Positions 22,061 through 34,050 of a stretch of 38,840 bases of DNA are shown piece by piece. Below the pieces are notes generated by a model, which did no database searches, was not told the DNA's origin, and saw only the letters and a program-made list of their open reading frames with translations. This DNA is from Emmonsiellopsis sp. PD_33 (taxonomy: Eukaryota > Ascomycota > Eurotiomycetes > Onygenales > Ajellomycetaceae). Made by a program: the position numbers and the translations under genes. The first letter of the stretch is position 1; each line of letters starts with the position of its first letter. The DNA lies in NCBI GenBank assembly GCA_032988165.1, contig JANTQF010000334.1:1-38840 (forward strand). The letters are read 5' to 3'.

Positions 22061-24330
22061 TTATAGGAAAGCCTCAATGTTCATCTCCAGCGTGCTGACG
22101 GGGTATTTCAAATCGAACTTCTCTAGAACGGTAGGGTGCAGGATACCGAAGGCACCAATGACCTGGTCCTTGCCGCCAATGCGGACGTGTATGGAGGCTG
22201 CGTGGCCGGGGAAATATGTAGGGTCTATAATGGGAAACATATGGTCAGAGAATGATTGATCGAACATGATGAGAGAGGGAAATGTGGAAACTCACCTTCC
22301 AATTCCTCGATCCAGTAGCAGTAGCTGGAATCACCAATCGCGGGATTCTCCAGGCCTTCCTCGCCAATAATGAACGAAGTCTTCAGCATAGCCATGACTC
22401 TATCAAGCAAGCCATGTACGACTTCGAAACCGCTTGTCTTTCCGCACCAGGCGGCAGCAAAGTGTCTTTCGTTTCTGCTCTTGCGCTCAAGAGTCATATC
22501 CTTGAATGCGACGTCGCTCACTTCAAAGATCTTCATAGGGATGGAGTGGTGTTTGTTTTCTGCGATAGTCTTCAGCAGGCCAGGTAGCAGGGTCGTGCGG
22601 ACGACTTGGAATTCAATAGTCTTTGGGTTCGCGAGCTTGACAGCTGTGTTTCCGTCGTCTTTCCGGTTAAGCCATGCGAAGTTTTCGTCATGCGAGCATA
22701 GGATAAGAGGCATGACCTCTGACCACCCGGCCATAGCGGCTTCCATTCTAATGATATCGGTGAGTTTATTCACCGGGAGGGGTTGGGCAACAGTGCCGGA
22801 TTTGCTGGGGAATGATTTCGGAAGCTCGTTGAAGCCGTATGCGATGGCAACGTCTTCCATGATATCGGCTTGGTGCAGAACATCTGCGCGGGTCACTGGC
22901 ACCTCGATATCAATGAGGTCCGAGGACGACTTGGATGGTTGGGCAAAGAAGGACATGCGCTTTAGAAGGTCGGAGATTTCTTGGGCAGACAGATCAAGTC
23001 CACAGCACTGGTTGATATAGGATACACTGGCTTGGGTTGAGCGGGGAGTGAGATTGGGCGTCTGGCGGGTTTCATTGTTGTGTTCCGATACGATTCTTAC
23101 AGGTTCCACGCTGCGAGAAAAATGGGTTAGCAGGTATTGACAACTTAGTCAGGTTAGCTGGACCTACGTGAAAGGCTCTGAAGTGTACTGCGAGAACATG
23201 GCAACCATAATGTTGTTGACAACCTCAACCTTGGTTTTATCCGTAGCAGTGTACTCGAGGAAAACATTTCTCGTGTTAAGGGTAATTTTAGAGTGGTCGC
23301 TATTGATTATTGGCGGTAGAGAGCACACGGTTTTGTTCGCATCGTAAACCACAGGATATAGGGGGGAGTCTCGGATAATGTGAAGGTATTTGCCCAGATG
23401 TCTATCTTTCTGTATGATTGTAAGTACGAAAGCCCTTTGCCCGAAGAGCTATAACCACGAACCTCATAGAATTGCATCAGTTCCTCTCCATTCATCTTCT
23501 GTGTTTGATTTAAAGGCACGAAGTTGACATCCTTGGGCGGGACAGCCTCGTAAGTAAACGGGCCTTTAATAGTGTCTAGGTCATGGGTTCCAACGGAAAC
23601 CAACGTTCTTTGACGGGCGAGGTTCTGGTGCAACTTGTCTTGGAGGGCGATGAAGGAATCATATCGGGCCTGGTCGAAGTGGACATTCCGGAGGATGGCG
23701 CCGGAAATGTATGGTCGTACTTTCAAGGTCTATGTTCGTTCAGCAGGTGCTGATATATAAATGGTTGGCGGTCATTCTCACCTCCTCCTTCACAACAATT
23801 GTTTGGATCTCGCCATTGGGAGGGGCGACGAGCTGGTATTTGGGGGATGGCGACCGTCCAAGGAAGATATTAAGCATTAAAGCAATGCCTTCAATACAGA
23901 GGAGATCATATCTATCAATCTCTTAGCATTATATCTAGACTTAGGTAGGGGCGCACGAACCGGTTGGCGGGGACCTCGATCTTCAATTGCGGGGCTTCTT
24001 GTTTTCCGTTCACGAAGGGACGTTCCGAGTTGGAAGTCTGCGAGCGTTCAGAATGGGAAATCTACAGCTGAAAAGTACGGGCAATATGGCTCTTACATCT
24101 TCGTCAAGCTCAAGGCCTATATGGGGGGAGTATTAGTGGTTGTCCGGAAGGAGGGGTAATATTGGCGGGACATACCGAACTCGAAGCATAGTTCGTCGAA
24201 CTCTTCTGTGGTATACCTGGGGCAGGCAGACGGGTTAGACATGTGCGCTGTGTTGTATAGAAGCCAATTGAACATACTCTCTGCCCAGCTCCTTGAAGAG
24301 CGCAGCCTTATCAACGGCGATAGTAGGCAT
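22061..24330 (-). CDS. FRS1: Cytosolic phenylalanyl-tRNA synthetase beta subunit
   Basis: Nine exons: 24330-24278, 24216-24176, 24116-24097, 24037-23961, 23911-23782, 23729-23463, 23409-23168, 23110-22296 and 22224-22061. They give 602 residues, the usual length. Exon 3 is only 20 bases (residues LELDED). The sequence matches fungal PheRS-beta throughout: MPTIAVDKAALFKELG, KIEVPANRYDLLCIEGIAL, RPYISGAILRNV, TLVSVGTHDLDTI in the B3/B4 editing region (about 115-290), the B5 domain (about 300-380), then the core with EVMPLILCSHDENFAWLN and the C-terminal GILHPTVLEKF. It pairs with the alpha subunit to charge tRNA-Phe in the cytosol and edits mischarged Tyr. Introns are 49-71 bases, GT..AG. Its start faces TPD3 over a shared 764-base promoter. 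Confidence 0.96.
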
Positions 24331-25094
24331 GGTGGAGTGGTGTTTGGGCGTTCAGAGAGCCACACAGTAGTCGCAATGGGACAGAAATCAGCAGAAACGA
24401 GGCGGGGAACTGGGCATCCACGAGCCACGGGGACTAGCACAACAGAATGCGGTGGAGGAGGAGAAGGGGTGTGTATCTCAGCTGAGAACCTGGAGTGAAG
24501 TTGAAGTTGAAGTCGATATAGCCTGAGTCATGATGGAAATATTTGCTGCACCGCCACACGTGACAGCGCCAAGCCACGCACCAGCCACAGACAGCTCTCC
24601 GTCTCTTTCGGCCTGGACATCTCAATCAACATCAACCTCTCCTCCCCACCCCTCTGCCACCACGCCGTCTGTTCCCTCGTTCTGCCGCTGCTCCCCCGCT
24701 GCCGCTCAATCCCGTAGTCTGCGTGTGTCCCTCTGGCGCCAGACGCTTCTCAAGGTGCGTGGTGTCGGTTGGTTGGCGCTGTTGTTCCCTGCCTTGCAAG
24801 CCTGGGCACCCCACGAGACATCTTCCACCTCCCTCACCGTTGCCCTGCTCCCCGTCGTCCACGCACCCGCCCGCCCAACTGACCCGTGGTTGTCGCGTTT
24901 TTGCAGATACCCCGTCCACCCCGTTGTCCATGACACTTGCGCCTCTCTCCACGTCCTGACTCCTCTGCCGCTGCGCTGTGACTGGACGGACCCAATTGCC
25001 CCGTTAGCAAAACATCACTTGGGGCTGTTGCACCTGTCGCATCTCCTCTCCCACCCCTCCGCCTCCCCCCCGCCATATATCAGATTTCGCCGCC
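24331..25094. promoter_or_regulatory. Bidirectional promoter region FRS1/TPD3
   Basis: The two start codons face away from each other across 764 bases. The region has a CACGTGAC box at 24557-24564 and then about 500 bases of very C/T-rich plus strand leading to TPD3. Long open frames here (up to 196 codons) are an effect of that composition. A 5' UTR intron (donor GTGCGT at 24755, acceptor TTTTGCAG ending 24906) is possible, and a 9-codon upstream ORF lies at 24930-24959. Confidence 0.5.
24557..24564 (+). promoter_or_regulatory. CACGTGAC E-box in shared FRS1/TPD3 promoter
   Basis: The palindromic CACGTG core lies 227 bases from the FRS1 start and 531 from the TPD3 start. It has the same extended form (CACGTGA) as the boxes at 3734, 5808 and 27964. 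Confidence 0.4.
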
Positions 25095-27408
25095 ATGGAA
25101 GGCCAAGGCGAAAACGATGAGCTCTACCCTATCGCCGTCCTGATCGATGAGCTGAAGGTATGTCCTCCGCCCCTCCATCCACCCCCTGCCAGCTTCAAAG
25201 TGGGCTGTTTCTTACCGAATATTAGCACGAGGACGTCCTGCTCCGCCTAAACGCTATCCATCGCCTATCTACTATTGCGTTGGCCCTAGGCCCCGAGCGA
25301 ACACGGGATGAATTGATCCCCTTCCTTGATGGTTTGTTTTGCCGTCTCTTGAGCCCTTGCAGAGAAAACATATGCTGATAGGCTTCCCTTGTCCAGACTC
25401 TGTCGAAGATGAAGACGAAGTTTTGACAGCGCTCAGTGAAGAGATGGGGAATTTCGTGGAGTATGTCGGGGGCCCAGAATACGCACATGTTCTCTTATCT
25501 CCATTGGAGAATCTGGCTGCGATTGAGGAGCCCTTGGTGCGCGAGAAGGTCCGTCGTTTTTGCCCACAGATACACTACCCTTGAGCGAAGCTAATACTGA
25601 CGATCAATAGGCAGTGGAATCGCTCAACAAGATTTGCGGACAGCTTTCCGCCAACCAGATCGAAGAAAATTTCATACCCCTCACCGTGCGCCTCTCGAAA
25701 GCGGACTGGTTCACGTCGAAAATATCTGCCACTGGCCTTTACAGCGCGCCATATTCCAAAGCCTCCCCAGCTTTACAGCAGGGCCTTCGACAGCAGTTTG
25801 GCCATCTCGTCCACGATGATACCCCCATGGTTCGACGCCAGGCCGCAAATAACCTCGCCAAGTTTATCAAGGAAATGTCGACCCCAGTCATCATAGATGA
25901 AATGATTCCTCTTTTCCAGTACCTTGCGAACGACGATCAGGATAGCGTCCGGCTGTTAACCGTTGATATCCTGATATCAATTGCTGAAGAGATTCCCAAA
26001 GAGCAACAGTCGAGCCATGGTGTCCTTTTGACCGCGCTGCGAAGCTTATTCGAAGATAAGAGCTGGAGGGTGCGATACATGGTGGCTGATAGATTTGAAA
26101 AGGTAAACAACCCGCCAAGTGATCGCATAGCAGCTGCTGATTCGAGATTTTATGTAGATCGCGAAAGCTGTTGATGACGAAGTGCTGAACCGCGACTTGG
26201 TCCCGGCCTTCGTGAAGTTACTGAAGGATACCGAAGCAGAAGTCCGCACGGCAATCGCGGGGCAGATTCCTGGTAAATTTCCATTGTGCCAACCCCCTCC
26301 CGTATATATCTAACGGTCTATAGGCTTTTGCTCGCTGCTCGATAGAGATACCCTCCTGAACGAAATAATGACTACCATTGAAGACCTCGTGTCCGATCCA
26401 TCCCAACATGTGCGAGCCGCTCTTGGCACCCAGATCAGTGGATTGGCCCCTATCCTTGGCAAGGAACAGTCAGTGATGGCCTCATTTTAACTATAACCTC
26501 TTTCTTGCTAATTTTTCCTCCTAGGACCATTGCACATCTGCTGCCGATGTTTTTGCAAATGTTGAAGGATGAATTCCCCGACGTCCGCCTTCATATTATA
26601 TCAAAATTGGAATTGGTCAATAAAGGTGCGTCCTTTACTCGTCATATTTCACGCCATCGTCGCTAATATATGTCTAGTTATTGGTATCGAGCTTCTATCC
26701 CAGTCCCTCCTCCCCGCGATTGTACAGCTTGCCGAAGATAAGCAGTGGCGTGTCCGCTTGGCTATCATCGAATATATTCCCCTCCTTGCTAGCCAGCTTG
26801 GCGTTAAATTTTTCGATGAACAGCTCAGCGCACTCTGTATGGGCTGGCTCGGCGACGCAGTGTTTTCAATCCGAGAGGCTGCCACTCTAAATCTGAAGAA
26901 ACTCACCGAAGTATTCGGCGTAGAGTGGGCCAAAGGCTCTATCATTCCAAAGGTTACGTCAATGGGTCAACATCCAAACTACCTTTATAGGATGACCACT
27001 TGTTTTGCCATTTCCGTAAGCCAACATGCTTTGCTTCCAACCCTCTTTTGTCGCGCTAACATGTAGTAGACTCTTGCTCCCGCTATCAATCTCCAGATCA
27101 TCGAGAACTCCATTCTTCCCATTCTAGAGAGGCTTGTCACCGACGATATCCCCAACATTCGCTTCAACGTTGCAAAATCTTACGCTGTCATAATCGATAC
27201 TCTTAGACGTCTGCCAGCGGAGGGCACGTTGGCTGATCTTGAAAAGTCTGGACAGACCGGAACCCCAGGGCCACGAAACAATAGCGTCGTACTGCAGCAG
27301 ATCATTCCTAACCTCGAGAAGCTACAGCAAGATGATGACGTTGACGTGCGATACTTTGCCACCACCGCCGTGCATAGTTTTGGAGAAGCTATGCAAACGT
27401 CGCCATGA
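25095..27408 (+). CDS. TPD3: PP2A scaffold (A/PR65) subunit
   Basis: Nine exons: 25095-25157, 25226-25331, 25397-25548, 25611-26102, 26158-26272, 26324-26468, 26525-26625, 26678-27015 and 27070-27408. They give 616 residues, as expected for filamentous fungi. The protein is a continuous array of about 15 HEAT repeats, visible as repeated (D/E)..(W/S/V)RVR(Y/L).(V/A) helices: SWRVRYMVADRFEK, AEVRTAIAGQIPG, HVRAALGTQISG, QWRVRLAIIEYIPL, NIRFNVAKSYAV, DVRYFATTAV. The A subunit holds the PP2A catalytic and regulatory B subunits together and so controls cell cycle, cytokinesis and stress signalling. Introns are 52-68 bases, GT..AG. For the last intron the acceptor must be 27069, because the earlier AG at 27066 would add an in-frame TAG. 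Confidence 0.97.
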
Positions 27409-28267
27409 TTGTTTTCCATGATTGTTTACGTGATTCATGCTTGTTTGCATTTTCTGGCAGGAAAAGACCTAATGGTTCTCCGAGGGGATTTTTGTTTCCC
27501 ATCGTGGTCGGACGAACAAACTCTTTTTGTCAGGTTAGAAATACTTGAAATATCCGCGTTAAACGAAGAGAGCCCTTTGAAAATCATACACGGCGTTTTT
27601 CTTTCCTTTTGTTGCTCTATTATTGCTCGACCCAACCTGAACCCTCCCCTTTTTAAACCATATGTAGAGTATCGAAATCCTTTACGTTAAAGTGCAGTTG
27701 ATACATATCGGAAGAGAAAGGGAATGCTCGAAGAACAAAGGCAACCGTAGGAGAAACGAGCGGGGATGATGCATATTGCTTATTCAGTTCTTGATGCTTT
27801 ACTACGATGTTTTTTAAAACAGGCAAAAAGAAAATAATGTCAATCCCCCATTTATAATTTGACAAAGTGGACGCTTCAATTTCTTCCCGCTAGTTTTCCT
27901 CGTGGTACATATTCAACAGCTACTTTTGGCCTCTGCGGTGCAGGGGCCCGGCATTGAGTTAGGCACGTGACGTTGGAATTGACCAAAAATGTGTCAACAG
28001 TCCCAACCTCATTTTTGATTTATTTGTCTGAGGATAGTCCCCCTCTTTACATACATGCCTCTCCCTCCTGGATTCCCTGTCCATTCTTTGCCTGACAAGT
28101 TAGATTTGTCCGTCCCCTAAACGCTATCTGGCCTACTTTCTTTTCCCCGCATTGATAACCAAATCGCCAGTCCATTGCAATTAGAGGGTACTATCTTCAG
28201 TTTTCTATTCAGAAGGGGCTCTGTTTGCTTTTTGATGACATAGATCCTTGAGATATCTATCTATTCG
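27409..28267. other. TPD3 3' flank up to the CpG-free block
   Basis: This stretch has normal composition with ordinary CpG content and T-rich runs. It includes CACGTGA at 27964-27970. Open frames are short and unrecognised. The last CpG of the window is at 28266-28267, inside a pyrimidine-rich stretch. Confidence 0.55.
27964..27970 (+). promoter_or_regulatory. CACGTGA box downstream of TPD3
   Basis: Same extended E-box as in the three promoter regions, but here no supported gene start lies within reach. It could serve an unannotated transcript or be chance. Confidence 0.2.
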
Positions 28268-28742
28268 CTGTTTTTCCAGAGCATATACATAACATTTCCC
28301 CTTTTTGAGGAGATACATCTGTCTATCTGTCTGCTGTTCAGTGCTATATCAGGAGAGGGACTAAGTGAGCACATTGTGGATTGTTATCTGTTAGAGATTT
28401 TTTTTGCTCCTTTTTTAGGTCTCTATACCCTGACTTACTAGGGGCATTATTATATATCCTGATGCTGGATGCAAAGTTCATTGGGTGATCAGATAGAAGC
28501 TTGTTAGGTGGCTAGAATTAATAGATTCTGATAATTATCATAGAGTTCATTAGTTAAGCTGCTCATCAGATAGTCACAGTATTATCATACTCTATTCAAC
28601 TTAGCTCATTAAGTAGTAAGATATTTGTCAGTAAAATTCAATTAATTATAACTAATAGATTATGAGAGTACTCATATAAATAAATTACATACTATCTAAT
28701 GAGATAATATATAATATTGTATTATATATCTACCTGCTGCTG

Positions 28743-29065
28743 GTAATTACTGGGAGAGCACTCTTAAAGAAATAGACTATATTAAGAGCTGAGAATCATA
28801 TGATTTTTATAACTTCTAGTAATTACTAGAAGGAAGCTATTAAGAGGGACAGACTGTACTAAGAGCTAAGAATTATATAATTTTAATAATTACTAATAAT
28901 TACTGGGAGAGAGCTGTTGTAGGAGATGGGCTACATCAAGAGCTAAAGATCATATAATTTTAATGACTACTAATAATTACTGAGAGAAAGCTATTATAGA
29001 GGATAAGTCACATCAAGAGCTAATAAGTAATTTCCATAACTTCTAATAATTACTGAGAAGAGTAG
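28743..29065. repeat. Tandem repeat, period 77 bp, about 4 copies
   Basis: The anchor GAGCT(G/A)A recurs at 28786, 28863, 28940 and 29017, exactly 77 bases apart. Each unit contains TAATTACT(G)GGAGAG followed by a (CTACAT/TATATT)(C/A)AAGAGCT segment. Units differ mainly by transitions. Confidence 0.8.
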
Positions 29066-29439
29066 CCTCAAGAAGATCAAGCTACATTCCTACAAACATA
29101 TAAATATATATATATATAAAGTATAGGAAGCAGAGTATGTAATATAATATAATGATAATAATTGAAAATAGAAGAGCTTATCAAAGAATCTAGTTGCTAC
29201 TAGTTATTATCAGTAAATAGAATGATTTAAATGTAATATAATTTTAATATTATACTTAAATACACTAAATACTACCTATTTCTAGATACAATCAAAAGCA
29301 AATAGAAACTATCATATAATAATAGCTATTTATCCAATGCTATTAGCTGCCTCTTAAGTTCTTTTTTCTGTTTTAGTAGCTCTAATCTCTTCTGCTCATA
29401 TCTATCTTTATCCTCCTAGCTGTGATCTGGAAGAGGGCT

Positions 29440-30145
29440 GCAGGCATCTAGTAATTACTGAATTAATATAAAAGTATATAAGTAGTAGAGAGGACTAATC
29501 TTCAAATGGATTCCTACTAGCATCTAATGAATGCTATGGAGTAAAGAGAGAGCTTAGAGGATTTAATAATTACTAGATTAGTATAGAAGCATATAATTAA
29601 CAGAGGAGACTAACATCAGAATAAATTTCTAGCTTGTTGTGCATAAGGAGAGCTCTGAGAGTCTAGTAATTACTAGATTAATATAGAAGTATATAAGTAG
29701 CAGAGAAAACTAATCTTCAAATAGATTCCTACCAGTATCTGATGAATGCTACAGAGTGAAGAGGGAGCTTGAAGGATCTAATAATTACTAGATTAATATA
29801 AAAGTATATAATTAATAGAGGGGACTAATATTAGAATAAATTTCCAGCTTGTTATGCATGAGGAGAGCTCTGAGGGTCTAGCAATTATTAGATTAACATG
29901 GAAGTATATAATTAGCAGAGAAGACTTACCTTTAAATGGATTTCCACCAGTGCCTAATGAATATTGCAAACTGAAGGGGGAGCTTGAGAGATCTAATAAT
30001 TACTGAATTAGCATAGAAGTATATAATTAATAGAGGGGACTAACATTAGAATAAATTTCCAGCTTATTATGCATAAGGAGAGCTCTGAGGATCTAGTAAT
30101 TACTAGATTAATATGGAGGTATATAATTAGCAGAGGAGACTCACT
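29440..30145. repeat. 215-bp higher-order tandem repeat (115 + 100 bp monomers)
   Basis: Two related monomer types alternate. Type A begins near CTAATCTTCAAAT (29495, 29710, then 29925 diverged). Type B begins near CTAACATCAGAAT (29610 and two later copies). A is 115 bases, B is 100, and the A-to-A spacing is 215 three times running (29495, 29710, 29925, 30140). Both types share the end TAATTACTAGATTA followed by AGTATATAA. Copies differ mostly by transitions. Confidence 0.8.
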
Positions 30146-33090
30146 TTGCAAAGTATTATCTCCTAACTACTTTAACCTCTAAGTAGAGTAAGATAATCCT
30201 AATATAAGTTAGCACTAATAACTATCAGAGAGGATTAGAAGAACTATCTTTAGTCAAATCAACTACATCTATCTACTTCTATTAATATTTCTTTAGATAA
30301 TTAGAGGAGGATATTTCAGAGAGAGATACATCTAGTTCTGACTGAGAGTAACTAGGTATTACTAGTAATACCCTGCATTGTTGAACTAATTATTATTAGT
30401 AACTAAGGATAATAACTAAATATAATCAGATAATATACCTTAATCTGCACATTTTCTCCTCTCAGTAACACTAGTATCAGTCCAGTCAGGCTGTATATCA
30501 GTCTCAAAATATATATTTAGTTACTCTATATTCTAGTAATTCAGCTTCTCAACTACCTCAAAATCAGCTAGTAAGATAAGGTAGCTCTCAGCAGCATTTA
30601 ATCATCAATGATTGCTCTTAATAGTATTCATTGTATTTAATGTCCACTTGAAAGTATCTATATGTATTTAAGAAAAGTAGGGGTTTAAGTCAGAAAAAAT
30701 TCATGATATCTTCTTATACTTAGCTCAATTTTGAACAGCAGTATCTGGGTGATTTATAAAAGCATCTAGAAGTTGCTAAGTATAATTTCTTATTACTTTT
30801 AGTAGTCATTTCATCAACTTAGTAGTATCTGGATACTTTTGTTTGAATGGAATGATTCCACAGTTGAAATGAACCTAATAATAGATAATTACATACTAAA
30901 TATATTTCTGTTAGTTTCAGTTGGGATTAAGAGTAGTGAGGTAATGACCAAATTCTATTAGTTGCTGTTAGTAATATCTGGAAGTAAATAAAAGGGGCTA
31001 GATACCTATTAGAGGCCTATTTGAAGTACATATCTAAGACTACTACCTTTATTCTATAGTTATGAATATACTTCCAAGTGATAGACTCTCCTCTAATATC
31101 CTCAATTAATAAGAAAAGAGAAGAGAAGACATTTCTATACATCTCTACAGATTCCTTATTAATATAGATATGGGCTATAGTGATGACTAGTAATAGGTAA
31201 ATATTAATAGATGTAAATTAAGACTACCAGGAGAATATAGATACATATCTTTTCTAATATCTTTATTAAGTGTGGTAAAATTAATCATATTGAAATCTTC
31301 TTGAACCTACTTGAAGATCATATTTACTTGGAAACTAAATTGTTTTAGAAAATACTGGGTCTATTTCTTAAGTAAGAGGAAGATCATAATATTAGTACCA
31401 TCATTATGAATTTTCTGGATATATCAGTTGGGAGAGGCTAGTTATGTAAGGTAGTAAAAGATAATTACTAATATTATTAGTAACATCCAGATATATCTAA
31501 TAGTGTGTAAAGAAACTCATATCAGAAAGATCTCTATTAAGAGGATTTGAAAGTATCTATTCCTTGTGTATTATAGCCTAAAGTGCTGACATATTATTGA
31601 GGCTTGAATGTAACTCAGTTAGATTATACACATTGTATTGTTATAGAAATTATCTTAGCTAAGAGATTTAAAGGAGACAGCCTATAATATCAATTAGTAG
31701 GATGTGATGATTTCTAGAGACTTCTAATATTTACCAGCTATAATACCTGGGACATCAGTTTGATAGATCAGTTGAATAATCTCCTCTTAAATCTTTTTTA
31801 GTATCTTTATTAGAGGAGGTAGAGAATGTATATGTACATCAAAGCTAGCTAGGATAATATATGGTGTAACCTATAGATTTTTTAGAATAATTCAAATAAA
31901 TATTACATTGCAAGTAGAGGTTTCCAAGGGTTTCCAATGGATTTCTATATACTATTAGTAACATTTAGAAGTCAATGGCAACCTATACATATAACATTGC
32001 TGTTGAACTGTTACTAAGTGGATCTTAGTATAGTGAGTTAGAACTGAAGAAATAGTCTGTCAGATTAATTATAATTAAGAGTCTCTAGAAGTAGAAAATA
32101 AAAGCTTTCTAATCTTCCTTAAATTGACTACTCTAAGAATTATTCAGAAAATATGTTGATATAGATCATCTTGGTATCATCTACTATACTATATGAAATC
32201 TGAATGATTCTTTAAGAAAGGTCCTAGAGGCTATTAATTAGTATAAGATATATATAAATATAATTAAAAGAATTTAGAATCTACTAAAGATCATCTATAA
32301 ATTAATTCCTCTGTATATTCTGTACTTCAACACTTTTAATTATGAATATGCTGTATAGACTCCAAGTAGTTTCTAGCAGAAGATAATAGAGTATTAGTTG
32401 CTGATGATGCTAAAGATTATATTGAATGATAAATTTATTATTAAGGCTGTATTTAAGGATCTTCTTATTAAAAGATTTTTATAAGTAATCAGATGTGTGC
32501 AGTAACATCTGTTACCTCTATATTCTTCAAGTCTAGTTGTAAATGCTTATATTACTTAGTCTCAGAGCATGTAAATTTTTTCCAATTATACTTAATATTA
32601 TTAAGGTATATACATTTTGTGTTCTGCCAGTAATGATTGTTGCCTCTGTGAGAGTACTGAATCTATTCAGAGATAATTAGTAAGTTGTAACTTCTAAATG
32701 TAACTATATAAATCCTCTTACCTCAGTGTGCATAGATGGGATATCTGCAGGGTTCAAGACTCAAACATTAATATAATATGTATAGCCTTATTAGTGGGTT
32801 ATAGGATATTCTAGTAAATACTGAATATGCTTAATTTCTGTCACAGCATTGAAGTGTGCATTTTGATTTCATAATCATACTTTAGATGTGAGAGTAATTT
32901 ATGATGGCTCTGGTAACTTCTTATTTTATAGAAAAGTTAGAAAATAAGGGTTTAATGAAGAGTAATAATAGTTACTAGAAGCTTATAAAGATTATGAATA
33001 AGTAGTAATTTCTCATCATTTAAGTCCTCCTGCTCAACAGGAAGAAGTTCATTTGAAAGAGGGAGTTGCTGGTTAGAGTCCCAATTAATT
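30146..33090. other. Unidentified CpG-free sequence
   Basis: About 2.9 kb with stops in all frames. Isolated peptide-like stretches can be read on both strands when stops are ignored, but I could not match any to a known transposase, polymerase or gene. It is probably a mutated mobile element of unknown class or a fragment nested with the chromovirus. Confidence 0.4.
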
Positions 33091-33110
33091 ATATCCTTAT
33101 GTAAGGATAT
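33091..33110. repeat. Perfect 9-bp hairpin
   Basis: ATATCCTTA and TAAGGATAT form a perfect inverted repeat separated by two bases, about 200 bases before the 99-bp tandem array. Confidence 0.5.
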
Positions 33111-33299
33111 TTTGATTAGGATTGCTGGCTACTAGTAGCATTGAGGAGAGAATAAAGAGAGACAAGGAAATGAAGAGAGATGAGGAAATAAAGAGTAATG
33201 ATGAGAAGTAAGATTAAGATAGTAAAGTAGCTAATATATAGATATTTAAAAGGCCATGTACTCTCTTAGTTGCAACTAGAAGTCCCCATCAAAAAGTAA

Positions 33300-33790
33300 T
33301 AAAAGAAAGAAAATGCCTTTCAGCTGTGTGTGATGAAAGGTCATGTTTCTCCTAGTTACTTCTTAAAGTTCCTAGTGAGACACAATGAAGAATAGAATAG
33401 AGAAAGAGAAGGCCTTTCACCTATATTTAATGAAAGATGATGTGTCTGTTTCCTCCTGATTGCTACTAGATGTTATTGAGAGAAAGCCATAAAGAATAGA
33501 GAAAGACAAGGCCTTTCACCTATATTTAATGAAAGGTGATGTGTCTGTTCCCTCTTAGTTGCTACTAAATATTATTAGGAAAATGCAGTAAAGAATAGAA
33601 AAAGATAAGGCCTTTCATCTATATTTAATGAAAGGTAATGTGTCTGTTCCCTCCTAATTGCTACTGGATGTCATCAAGAGAAAGCTGCAAAGAATAGAGA
33701 AAGAAAAGACCTTTAGCTAGGTTTAATGAAAAGTAATGTGTCTGTTCTCTCCTGGTTGCTACTGGATGTCATCAGGAGAATTATAATGGG
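33300..33790. repeat. Tandem repeat, period about 99 bp, 5 copies, with internal hairpin
   Basis: The anchor (G/T)GCCTTTCA or its variant recurs at 33314, 33411, 33510, 33609 and 33709 (spacing 97-100). Each unit holds CCTTTCA...TGAAAGG, able to form a 7-base stem, followed by TGTGTCTGTT and a GTTGCTACT segment. The array lies just downstream (in element sense) of the chromovirus pol end, so it may be part of the 3' LTR. Confidence 0.75.
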
Positions 33791-34031
33791 TGCACTCTGA
33801 TAAGCAAATTGTATGAGCTATATGCTAGAATCAAGATTGTAATTGCTAGAGAAAGAAAGGAAAAAGGAAAGAGGATTGTGAGATCATATGATATAAATAG
33901 AAGGAAATTATATAAGGTTGAAGTAGATAAATGTTCATATGAAGGCCTGGTTGGAGGTATCTAATTAAGTAGTTAGAGATTGGATGAAGTTCAGGTGAGC
34001 TATGAATATAGAGTATAAGAATGTAGCTCTT

Positions 34032-34050
34032 CACATTATCCCCCCCTATT
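34032..34050 (-). other. Polypurine tract / 3' LTR junction of the chromovirus
   Basis: The minus strand reads AATAGGGGGGGATAATGTG directly after the pol 3' end. A G-rich purine tract followed by TGT is the usual plus-strand primer and LTR start in Ty3/gypsy elements. Confidence 0.5.

Noticed and set aside
24530..25120. Plus-strand frame of 196 codons between FRS1 and TPD3
   Set aside because: It comes from the C/T-rich composition of the leader, overlaps the TPD3 first exon in another frame, and has no family resemblance.
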